A stretch of 64,000 nucleotides of DNA from assembly GCF_020181035.1 (NCBI RefSeq), contig NZ_JAIQYY010000007.1:174589-238588 (forward strand), written 5' to 3'. The position numbers and the translations under genes were made by a program. Of the stretch, positions 26,146 through 33,130 are shown piece by piece (the first letter of the stretch is position 1; each line of letters opens with the position of its first letter). Origin of the DNA: Streptomyces sp. CoH27. Lineage in GTDB: Bacteria > Actinomycetota > Actinomycetes > Streptomycetales > Streptomycetaceae. Under the pieces are notes generated by a model. It saw only the letters and a program-made list of their open reading frames with translations, was not told the DNA's origin and searched no databases.

Positions 26146-26644
26146 CCGCCAGCTCCTTGCTGAACCAGTGCTCGGCGTACGTGTCGTCGTTGTGCGGTCC
26201 GGTCTCGGTGTAGCCGAGGCGGGCGTACAGGGCGCGGGCCTCGACCAGGTCACTGCGCGTGTCGAGGATCAGGCGCCGGGCGCCCAGGGCGCGGGCGGTC
26301 TCCTCGGCGGCGGCGACCAGCAGCGGGGCGCCGCCCTTGCCGCGCAGGTGCTCGTACACGAACACCCGGGTCAGTTCGGCCGTGTCCGCGTCGAGCAGGC
26401 GTACGCCCGCCGAACCGCCCGGTGCGCCGTCGTACCGCCCGATGAGCAACTGCCCGGCGGGCGGGGCGAGTTCGGACCCGGTGTGGGCCGCGATCTCCCG
26501 CTCCAGCTCGTCGGGGTCGGTGCGGTGCCCCTCGTGCAGCAGGTACCAGCGGTCGCTGACCTCTGTGTAGTACGCCCGCCACAGTGCGGCGGCGGCCGGG
26601 GAGTCGTACGGTTCCGCGGTGATGGTCCAGGTCATGCCGGTCAT
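26138..26644 (-). CDS. GNAT-family N-acetyltransferase
   Basis: A 168-residue protein with the GNAT core: AELTRVFVYEHLRGKGGAPLLVAAAEETARALGARRLILDT (acetyl-CoA pyrophosphate loop RGKGGA) and a C-terminal VEARALYARLGYTETGPHN (the ALYxxxGF/Y motif). The substrate is unknown. ATGs at 26644 and 26635 are both possible and neither has a clear ribosome-binding site; the frame stays open to 26821. It is convergent with the efflux gene (8-base overlap). Confidence 0.82.
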   Translation of the reverse strand: MTGMTWTITAEPYDSPAAAALWRAYYTEVSDRWYLLHEGHRTDPDELEREIAAHTGSELAPPAGQLLIGRYDGAPGGSAGVRLLDADTAELTRVFVYEHLRGKGGAPLLVAAAEETARALGARRLILDTRSDLVEARALYARLGYTETGPHNDDTYAEHWFSKELAVS

Positions 26645-26823
26645 TGTCGGTCGGCGGGGCGCGGTCCGCCGCCGGATTTCACGCAGACTGTCCGCCCGTA
26701 CGCTCATCCGGCGCCGCTTCGCGGACTGGCCGCGTTCGCGGGCTGACCTGCGTTTGTGGCTTCCCTTCCGGGTCACCCGGAGAGGGAGCCGGCCGGTGGG
26801 GCCGGTCCGAGTGGAAGGCAATC

Positions 26824-27495
26824 ATGTCCACAGCCATGATCGTGCTGATCGTGATCGTGGCGGTCGTGGTCGTCGGCGCGGCCGTCTCCCTGGTCCTGGG
26901 CGGCCTCGGATGGTACGGCCGGCCCGGCCTGAAGCGGCGCTTCGGGCCCGAGTACGAGCGGACCGTCGTCCGGCACGGCGGTGACACCATGGCTGCCCGG
27001 AGGGAACTGGCCGCGCGGGTGCGACGCCACGGCGATCTGCGGGAACGGCCACTGGACCCGGCCGGGCGGGAGCATTACGAGGCCCGCTGGACGGCCGTAC
27101 AGGAACACTTCGTCGACTCGCCGCGGCAGGCGGTGGCCGAGGCCGACGGGCTGCTCGCGGAGCTCGCCGCCGCGCGCGGCTACCCGGACGGCGGGCACTA
27201 CGAGGAGCAGGTCGCCGCGCTGTCCGTGCACCACGCCGACCACGTCGACGGCTATCGGCAGGTACACCGGGTGGCCCGCGCCGGGGCCGGGGACGCGATG
27301 ACCGGGACCGGCTCCGGAACCGAGCAGATGCGTACGGCGCTCCTCGGGGCCCGCCCCCTCTTCGACGACCTCACCCACCCCACCGGCGGGTCGTCGGCAG
27401 GAGACCGTCGAAGGAGAGTTGAGCACCATGTCGGACAGGACAAGTGGCTCCGGCGACACGCACCCCACCGGCCGCATCCGCCGGCCGCAGGATGA
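26824..27495 (+). CDS. Single-span membrane protein with secreted-type helical domain
   Basis: A 223-residue protein: one N-terminal membrane helix (MIVLIVIVAVVVVGAAVSLVLGGLGWYG), then a soluble helical domain (about 40-190) with RFGPEYERTVVRHGGDTMAARRELAARVRRH and HFVDSPRQAVAEADGLLAELAAARG. The same helix-turn pattern recurs in the product of the next gene (GFVEEPRGAVEKADHALEEIAGRFEE), so the two are paralogous in this part. The last about 23 residues (DRRRRVEHHVGQDKW...) read through the start of the next gene in another frame and look non-functional. I do not know its function. Confidence 0.72.
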   Translation: MSTAMIVLIVIVAVVVVGAAVSLVLGGLGWYGRPGLKRRFGPEYERTVVRHGGDTMAARRELAARVRRHGDLRERPLDPAGREHYEARWTAVQEHFVDSPRQAVAEADGLLAELAAARGYPDGGHYEEQVAALSVHHADHVDGYRQVHRVARAGAGDAMTGTGSGTEQMRTALLGARPLFDDLTHPTGGSSAGDRRRRVEHHVGQDKWLRRHAPHRPHPPAAG

Positions 27496-28318
27496 GGACT
27501 GGACCCCTGAGGACGCCCGCAGGGAGCCACTGCCGGAGGAATGGCTCCCCGGTGAACCTGCACCGGAACCCGGGGCCCCGGCCCGCCGCGCCGGCTCGGT
27601 CGGCCCGGGGAGTGAGGGGCTGACGGGCGACGACCTCACCCCCGAGGACGCACCTGTGCACCGCCCCGACCCGGCGGTCATGGGCGGTTCCGCGAGCCGT
27701 CGGCCTGCGGGCATGGGCCGCTCCGCGAGCCGTCGGCCGGACGATGAGGAGAGGTCCGGGACCGAGGGGCTGCGGCCCGGCACGGAGGACCTGGCGTCCG
27801 GCCCGTCCGGCACGTCCGACCTGGGCGGACCGGAGGCCTCGGGCGGGACGCGGCCCAGGGCGGACGAGAGCGGGGCGCAGGGCGAGAGCCTGATGCCGGA
27901 CGACGGGCTGGGGGCTCCGTCCTCCGGTGAGCCGACCGCACGCGAGGCGCACGGTACCGAGTCCCGGGGCCCGGACGCCTGGCCGGCCGCACCGGGCGCG
28001 CCGGCGGCGGCCCCCGCCCCGGCCGGCACGGGCGCCCCCCTCCTGTCCCACGACGAGACCGACCGCTGGGAGCGGCGGATGCGGGAACTGGCCGCCGGGT
28101 TCGTGGAGGAGCCGCGCGGGGCCGTCGAGAAGGCCGACCACGCGCTGGAGGAGATCGCCGGGCGGTTCGAGGAAGCCGTGGAGCGGCGGCGGCGCACGCT
28201 GCGACGGTCCTGGGAGGCCTCCGAGGACCGCGGTCCGGGCTCGGACGCCGAAACCGAGCAGCTCAGGCTGGCCCTGCGGGACTACCGGAACCTGGCCGAG
28301 CGCCTGCTACACAGCTGA
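27428..28318 (+). CDS. Acidic low-complexity protein with paralogous helical C-terminal domain
   Basis: A 296-residue protein whose first about 200 residues are Gly/Pro/Ala/Asp/Glu/Ser-rich and probably disordered, with an imperfect internal repeat (MGGSASRRPAGMGRSASRRPDDEE). Residues about 210-296 form a helical domain (WERRMRELAAGFVEEPRGAVEKADHALEEIAGRF ... TEQLRLALRDYRNLAERLL) that parallels the C-terminal domain of the upstream membrane protein. Its start overlaps that gene by 68 bases; an AAGGAGAG lies upstream of a TTG at 27419 and of the ATG at 27428. The two genes are probably co-transcribed. Confidence 0.7.
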   Translation: MSDRTSGSGDTHPTGRIRRPQDEDWTPEDARREPLPEEWLPGEPAPEPGAPARRAGSVGPGSEGLTGDDLTPEDAPVHRPDPAVMGGSASRRPAGMGRSASRRPDDEERSGTEGLRPGTEDLASGPSGTSDLGGPEASGGTRPRADESGAQGESLMPDDGLGAPSSGEPTAREAHGTESRGPDAWPAAPGAPAAAPAPAGTGAPLLSHDETDRWERRMRELAAGFVEEPRGAVEKADHALEEIAGRFEEAVERRRRTLRRSWEASEDRGPGSDAETEQLRLALRDYRNLAERLLHS

Positions 28319-28744
28319 TCCAGCGGCTGATCCACTCCTGGCGGCAGCCCTGCGCTGCCGCCATTCCCGCACGACCTCCTCGACGTCGTACGGCTTCTTG
28401 CCCAGCGGCGGACCGGGCGGCGGCTTGAACATCATGTCCTTGATCTTGACGTTGACATCCTCGATGATCTTCCGCGCGATCCGCTCCGAGGGCGCCGCGT
28501 ACGCCGCCTCCAGCGCGTCCTCGGCCTCCTTGCGCAGCGCGAGCGCGGGCGGCAGGACGGACAGGCCCTCACGCGCCAACTTCCGCTTGATCCACCACAG
28601 TTCGTCGTAGGTGGAGTCGACCTCGGCGGGCAGCGGCTCGCCCGCACCCGGCAGTTCCTCGAACTCGCCGCGTCGCTGGGCGTCACGGATCTGCTTGTCG
28701 ACCCAGGACTCGAACGGCACACCCGGTGGCTTTCGCTCGGTCAT
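28307..28744 (-). CDS. DUF1992 (DnaJC28-like) protein
   Basis: A 145-residue protein with the DUF1992 core: FESWVDKQIRDAQRRGEFEELPGAGEPL near residues 12-38 (the I-x-x-A-x-x-x-G-x-F-x-x-L-P-G-x-G-x-P-L pattern) followed by WWIKRKLAREGLSVLPPALALRKEAE. The family is shared with human DNAJC28, but no J domain is present here. The function is unknown. It is convergent with the preceding gene (12-base overlap). Confidence 0.88.
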   Translation of the reverse strand: MTERKPPGVPFESWVDKQIRDAQRRGEFEELPGAGEPLPAEVDSTYDELWWIKRKLAREGLSVLPPALALRKEAEDALEAAYAAPSERIARKIIEDVNVKIKDMMFKPPPGPPLGKKPYDVEEVVREWRQRRAAARSGSAAGSAV

Positions 28745-28838
28745 GACTCCATTGTGCCGGACGGCACCCGGTCGGGCGTTTTATCATGCGGCGGCAGACC
28801 GACCGGCCGCACGGCCGGATGATTCAGGGGGAACGCGC

Positions 28839-29231
28839 GTGCTCGAACTGACCATGGCCACCGTCTCCGGGGCCGACTCGGGGGCCACGGCCGGGATGAC
28901 GATGGCCGACGGGCCGAGCGAGCCGGGTTCCGTGCTCCGCGTCGGCCGGGACGCCTCGGTGTGCCGGCTGGTCACACCGGAGGACTGGCTGTTCGTCTCC
29001 CGCGTCCACCTGGAGTTCCGCTGCGGCCCGGACGGCGGCTGGCAGCTGACGTGGCTGCGCGGTTCGCAGGCCGAGCCGTCCTCCGAAGTACGGCTGATGG
29101 CCGGGGAGTTCACCCAGCCGCTCGGCTACGGCGAGACGGTACGGCTGCCGCACGGCGGGTCCGGTGAGATCGTCGTCCAGGACCGCACCGCGCCGCGCAG
29201 CGTCAACGTCGGCTTCTACCACGAGGCGTGA
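28839..29231 (+). CDS. FHA-like domain protein
   Basis: A 130-residue protein with a single beta-rich domain: VLRVGRDASVCRLVTPEDWLFVSRVHLEFRCGPDGGWQLTWLRGSQ reads like a forkhead-associated domain, having the GR at the start of the strand 3 loop and the SRxH motif, with the insertion expected of a diverged member. FHA domains bind phosphothreonine. There is no partner domain, so it is probably an adaptor for a Ser/Thr kinase. The GTG at 28839 follows CAGGGGGA. Confidence 0.7.
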   Translation: MLELTMATVSGADSGATAGMTMADGPSEPGSVLRVGRDASVCRLVTPEDWLFVSRVHLEFRCGPDGGWQLTWLRGSQAEPSSEVRLMAGEFTQPLGYGETVRLPHGGSGEIVVQDRTAPRSVNVGFYHEA

Positions 29232-29260
29232 GCCGGCCCGGTCCCCTCCGGGCCCGGCTC
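29230..29260. terminator. Bidirectional hairpin terminator
   Basis: Arms GAGCCGG-CCCGG and CCGGGCCCGGCTC (one bulged G) surround a CCCCT-type loop between the convergent FHA and methyltransferase genes, overlapping both stop codons. Confidence 0.65.
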
Positions 29261-29930
29261 AGGCCAGCACCCGGGCCAGCGCGAACCCGTCGTAGCCCTT
29301 GCTGCCGACCGTCTGGAGCGCCGTACCGTCGAGCCTCGGGTGGGTCGCGATCAGCTCGATCGCGGCCCGGGTGCCCACGACGTCCGGCTCGGTGCTGTCC
29401 GCGTCGACGACCCGGCCGCCGCGCACCACGTTGTCCAGGACGATCAGGCTGCCCGCGCTGGTGAGGCGCAGCGCCCACTCCACGTAGTGGGCGTTGTTGG
29501 CCTTGTCGGCGTCGATGAAGACCAGGTCGAAGGGGGGCGGGTTGTCGTCGGCGAGCTTGGGCAGCGACTCCAGGGCCGGGCCGACCCGCACCTCCACGAT
29601 CTTGTCCAGACCCGCCCGGGCGATGTTCCGTACGGCCACCTCGGCGTGCTTGGGGTTGTACTCCAGCGACACCAGCCGGCCGTCCTCGGGCAGCGCCCGC
29701 GCCAGCCAGATCGTGCTGTACCCGCCGAGCGTGCCGATCTCCAGGACGTGGCGCGCACCCTGGACCTGCGCGAGCAGATGGAGGAACTTGCCCTGCGTGG
29801 CGGTGACGCCGATCGGCGGGAGCCCGGCGGCGTCGTTCTCCCGCAACGCCGCCTGCAGCGCCTCGTCGTCGGGTGCGAGCTGGCTGATGAAGTAGTCGTC
29901 GACGTCGTCCCAGACCTGCGAGCCGGTCAT
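29259..29930 (-). CDS. Class I SAM-dependent O-methyltransferase
   Basis: A 223-residue protein of the cation-dependent O-methyltransferase family (COMT/CCoAOMT-like). Motif I is VLEIGTLGGYSTIWLARALP, the acidic loop VSLEYNPKHAEVA, the metal-binding region FDLVFIDADKANNAHYVEWAL with IVLDNVVRGGRVVD. Length and motif spacing are typical. It probably methylates a catechol-like small molecule using a divalent ion. The start at 29930 follows AGGAGC closely. It is in the same direction as the DUF2330 gene upstream, with only 46 bases between them. Confidence 0.88.
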   Translation of the reverse strand: MTGSQVWDDVDDYFISQLAPDDEALQAALRENDAAGLPPIGVTATQGKFLHLLAQVQGARHVLEIGTLGGYSTIWLARALPEDGRLVSLEYNPKHAEVAVRNIARAGLDKIVEVRVGPALESLPKLADDNPPPFDLVFIDADKANNAHYVEWALRLTSAGSLIVLDNVVRGGRVVDADSTEPDVVGTRAAIELIATHPRLDGTALQTVGSKGYDGFALARVLA

Positions 29931-29976
29931 GCTCCTGCTGCCTTTCCCGAGTACGTGCACTCCCTCTGCAATGGTC

Positions 29977-31092
29977 TCAGCCGACGGGCCCCGACGGGGA
30001 GACCGGCGGGAATCGGCCGGCCTGCGGCGGGGGCACCGGCCGCCGTGCGCGCCGTACGACGAGCACGCAGACCAGCGCGACCAGCACCAGCAGCCCGCCG
30101 CCGACCGTGACGACCCATGCGGGGATCCCGGCGATCCGCCGCAGCTCGTCGTCGTGGATCACCTGCTGGACGGGGGTGTCGGCGGCGGCCCGGCGCAGTT
30201 CGTGATCGCCGGAGATCCGGGAGGGATCGGGAAAGTACTGGGTGAGCGCGGTCAGGTACGGCGTCCCGGCGGCCAGCTCGCCGAGGGCGCCGTCCGGTGC
30301 GGTGAGGCGGCCGGCGAAGACCGTGCCGGGTGTCGTCCCGCCGATCGTCGTGCGCGTCTCCATGCGGTGGGCGGCGAGCACGTACAGGCCGAGCGACTGC
30401 GGGGTGGTGGCCAGGCGGGAGAGCCGCATCGGGTACACCGGGCCGTCGGCCGCGAAGGTGAGGTGGATCGGGTCGAGGGCGCCGTGCAGCGCGGTGCCGC
30501 CGGTGTCGGGGGCGAGGCGGACGGCGACGTACTCCCAGTGTTGGTCGACGTACGGCTGGAGGGCGGTGCGCAGCCGGGCGGGGAAGGCGAAGCCGTGGTC
30601 GCGCAGCCAGTGGTCGAGGGCGCTCGGGTCGGTGGCGGTCAGCCGGGCCACGTCGAAGGGGCCGAGCCGCTGCCGGCCGACCACACCGACGCCGGCCGCG
30701 GCCGGGGGAGCGGCGGCGCCGACGGTGCCGAGGCCGTCGAAGGGCCAGTCGCCGTCCTGGGGCCAGAAGTGGTACCGGGTGCGGTGGACGGGCTGGATCG
30801 CCCTGGCCAGCTGGTCGAAGAGGGCGGGGTCGCCGAGGCGGACGGTGGCCCGGTGCGGAACGGGCATGATCCAGGCGGCCCGCTTCGCGTCCCCGCCGAC
30901 CGTCAGCCGCATCACGATCTGCTCCTGCCGCCCGTCCCACCGCAGCACGGACTGCTCCTGCGCGACGGAGATCCGTGTCGCCGCGTCCGGCACCATCGCT
31001 CCGCAACCGCAGGCGTAGGCGGGGGCGATGAGCCAGGTGAGCTGGATGCCGAGGAGTGAGAGAAGCAGGGCGAGTATCCGGGCGCGTTTCAC
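29977..31092 (-). CDS. DUF2330 secreted membrane-anchored protein
   Basis: A 371-residue protein with a signal peptide (ILALLLSLLGIQLTWLIAPAYA) followed at once by CGCGAMVPDA, a feature of DUF2330 proteins, a long extracellular beta-rich domain with QIVMRLTVGGDAKRAAWIMPVP, and a C-terminal membrane helix (VVTVGGGLLVLVALVCVLVVRRARR) with a cytoplasmic basic tail. The family function is unknown. The GTG at 31092 is chosen for signal-peptide length; a clear ribosome-binding site is not seen. Confidence 0.8.
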   Translation of the reverse strand: MKRARILALLLSLLGIQLTWLIAPAYACGCGAMVPDAATRISVAQEQSVLRWDGRQEQIVMRLTVGGDAKRAAWIMPVPHRATVRLGDPALFDQLARAIQPVHRTRYHFWPQDGDWPFDGLGTVGAAAPPAAAGVGVVGRQRLGPFDVARLTATDPSALDHWLRDHGFAFPARLRTALQPYVDQHWEYVAVRLAPDTGGTALHGALDPIHLTFAADGPVYPMRLSRLATTPQSLGLYVLAAHRMETRTTIGGTTPGTVFAGRLTAPDGALGELAAGTPYLTALTQYFPDPSRISGDHELRRAAADTPVQQVIHDDELRRIAGIPAWVVTVGGGLLVLVALVCVLVVRRARRPVPPPQAGRFPPVSPSGPVG

Positions 31093-31183
31093 GGGCCTAC
31101 AGACGGCGCCGGCCTGTGATCGGTTCCGGTGCGGTGGCTGGGCCGGCGCGGCTACGGCGGCCACACGGACAACGCCACCGCCA

Positions 31184-31292
31184 GGCCCCTGAGGGGCGCG
31201 GGCAGGTCCCTGAGGGGCACGGGACTGTATCAATATGCGGCTCCGCCGCGTGAGCGCGAGATCAATATGCGGCTCCGCCGCGTGGGCGCGAG
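31184..31292. repeat. Degenerate dispersed-repeat cluster with a 32-bp tandem duplication
   Basis: Two 32-base units (31229-31260 and 31261-31292, beginning ATCAATATGCGGCTCCGCCG) differ at one base. They are preceded by two copies of a CCCTGAGGGGCxCGGG hairpin (about 31184 and 31207). The ATATGCGGCTCCGCCGCG core is shared with the 104-bp repeat at 23.6 and 42.7 kb. This is the only member of the family in the window that is clearly between genes. Confidence 0.85.
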
Positions 31293-31341
31293 CCACCACG
31301 AAGCACCCGCACCCGGCCCACCACCATCACCCCTACGGCGC

Positions 31342-32715
31342 CTACCGGCTCTCCACCGCCGGCGCCGAACCCGGAAGCGGTCGTCCCGCCGACTCCGACA
31401 TCCGCCACACCGCGAACCCGCCCACGACAGCCGCGGCCATCATGTAATACGCGGGCATCATCATGTTCCCCGTGGCCCCGATCAGCGCGGTCACCACCAG
31501 CGGAGTCGTCCCGCCGAACAGGGACACCGACACGTTGAAGCCGATGGACAGGGAGCCGTACCGCACCCGCGTCGGGAAGAGAGCGGGCAGCGCGGCCGGC
31601 ATGGCCGCCGTGAAGCAGACCAGCAGCAGACCCAGCGCCCCCATGCCCAGCGCGACCGCGAGCAGGCTGCCCTGGCGGATCAGCAGCAGGGCCGGGACGG
31701 ACAGGAACAGGAAGCCCGCGCAGCCCGCCGCGATGACCGGACGCCGGCCCACCCGGTCGGACAGCGCGCCCGCGAACGGCTGGACGATCATCATCAGCGC
31801 CATCACGCCCAGCACGACCAGCAGCCCGTGCGTCTCGTCGTACTTCAGCTCGCTCGTCAGATAGCTCGGCATGTACGACAGCAGCATGTAGTCGGTGACG
31901 TTGAAGACCAGCACCAGGCCCATGCACAACAGCAGCGCCTTCCACTGGCCCGCCACCATCTCGCGCAGCGGCACCTTCGGCCGCTGCGTCTCCGCCTTCT
32001 CGACCTCCGCCGCGAACGCCGGGGTCTCCTCAAGGCGCATCCGCAGGTACAGGCCGATGAGGCCCATCGGGCCCGCGATCAGGAACGGGATGCGCCAGCC
32101 CCAGGTCAGCAGGTCGTGCGACGACAGCAGTGCCGTCATCAGCGTCACCAGGCCCGCGCCGCCGATGTACCCCGCCAGCGTGCCGAACTCCAGCCAGCTG
32201 CCGAAGAAGCCCCGCTTCTTGTCGGGGGCGTACTCGGCGATGAAGGTGGACGCGCCCGCGTACTCACCGCCCGTCGAGAAGCCCTGCACCAGGCGGGCGG
32301 CCAGCAGCAGAAGCGGCGCGCCGACGCCGATCGAGGCGTACGACGGGATCAGGCCGATGGCGAACGTGCCCGCCGCCATCATGATCATGGTCACGGCGAG
32401 GACCTTCTGGCGGCCCACCCGGTCGCCCAGCGGGCCGAAGACCATGCCGCCCAGCGGACGGACCAGGAACGCGGCGGCGAAGGCGCCGAACGTCGACAGC
32501 AACTGCGCGGTCGGGTTGCCGGACGGGAAGAAGACCTTGCCCAGGGTCACCGCGATGTAGCTGTAGACGCCGAAGTCGAACCACTCCATCGCGTTGCCGA
32601 GCGCCGCCGCCTTCACGGCGCGCTTGACGAGGGCGGGGTCGGTGACGGTGACGTCGGAGGCCGTGCGGGCCTCGGGGATCTTCAGAGACGGGGAGACTGC
32701 TGCGACTGCGGCCAA
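31342..32715 (-). CDS. Metabolite:H+ symporter (ProP/MHS-type MFS)
   Basis: A 457-residue MFS protein with 12 membrane spans and the MHS-family hallmarks: ALGNAMEWFDFGVYSYIAVTLGKVFFP at the first helix, FLVRPLGGMVFGPLGDRVGRQKVL (extended motif A), STGGEYAGASTFIAEYAPDKKRGFFGSW in helix 4-5, and DRVGRRP in the second half. The family imports proline/betaine, alpha-ketoglutarate, shikimate or similar; the exact substrate cannot be read. The start appears to be TTG 32715 with only a weak AAGGTAGG upstream, so an internal start (ATG of MEWFD is too late) is unlikely. Confidence 0.87.
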   Translation of the reverse strand: MAAVAAVSPSLKIPEARTASDVTVTDPALVKRAVKAAALGNAMEWFDFGVYSYIAVTLGKVFFPSGNPTAQLLSTFGAFAAAFLVRPLGGMVFGPLGDRVGRQKVLAVTMIMMAAGTFAIGLIPSYASIGVGAPLLLLAARLVQGFSTGGEYAGASTFIAEYAPDKKRGFFGSWLEFGTLAGYIGGAGLVTLMTALLSSHDLLTWGWRIPFLIAGPMGLIGLYLRMRLEETPAFAAEVEKAETQRPKVPLREMVAGQWKALLLCMGLVLVFNVTDYMLLSYMPSYLTSELKYDETHGLLVVLGVMALMMIVQPFAGALSDRVGRRPVIAAGCAGFLFLSVPALLLIRQGSLLAVALGMGALGLLLVCFTAAMPAALPALFPTRVRYGSLSIGFNVSVSLFGGTTPLVVTALIGATGNMMMPAYYMMAAAVVGGFAVWRMSESAGRPLPGSAPAVESR

Positions 32716-33130
32716 AACGGGGCTCGCCTACCTTTCGACGGGGACAGGGACACGGCCCGTACGGCGACGCCGCCCTACAGAACGGACCGAAAACGACCAT
32801 AGGCGGCTTTCGGCCCCTTACGTGCCGTACGCGCATCGCTGCATAGTGCAGCTAAACGACGCGTACCCAGCTACGTCTGCCCGCTCCACGCGCCGTACTC
32901 CACCCCCGCACTGTGATCCTTGTCGCGCCCCGCCCCCGCAACCGCACAGGCCCCGGACTGTCGTCATCCAGACAAAAGACGGACAAAAGACGGACACACG
33001 TCAGGTGAAGCGGGGGTTGCCCGCGTCTGTGTTCTGGGGGTCTGCAAGCCTCAAGAGGATCCTCATAGGGTTCACAGAAGAATGTGGCGTATACGGCGCC
33101 GGAACAAACGGGGCGGGAGGCCGACGGGGC
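32716..33130. other. Divergent intergenic region, MHS transporter / GT87-PAP2 gene
   Basis: This 415-base gap separates divergent genes and should hold both promoters. Visible elements are a palindrome GCTGCA-TAG-TGCAGC (32838-32852), a repeat of GACAAAAGACG (32971-33000) and a GAGGATCCTC palindrome near 33055. I see no further gene in it. Confidence 0.6.
32971..33000 (+). repeat. Short tandem repeat upstream of the GT87-PAP2 gene
   Basis: GACAAAAGACG occurs twice in succession (32971-32981, 32982-32992) followed by a partial third copy GACACACG. At about 40% GC it stands out from its surroundings and lies about 130 bases before the GTG start, so it may be a regulator-binding array. Confidence 0.6.

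Noticed and set aside
23980..26253. Long minus-strand open frame opposite the efflux pump gene
   Set aside because: The product is rich in Asp, Gly, Gln and His with no membrane or enzymatic motif; the plus-strand MFS pattern is unmistakable.
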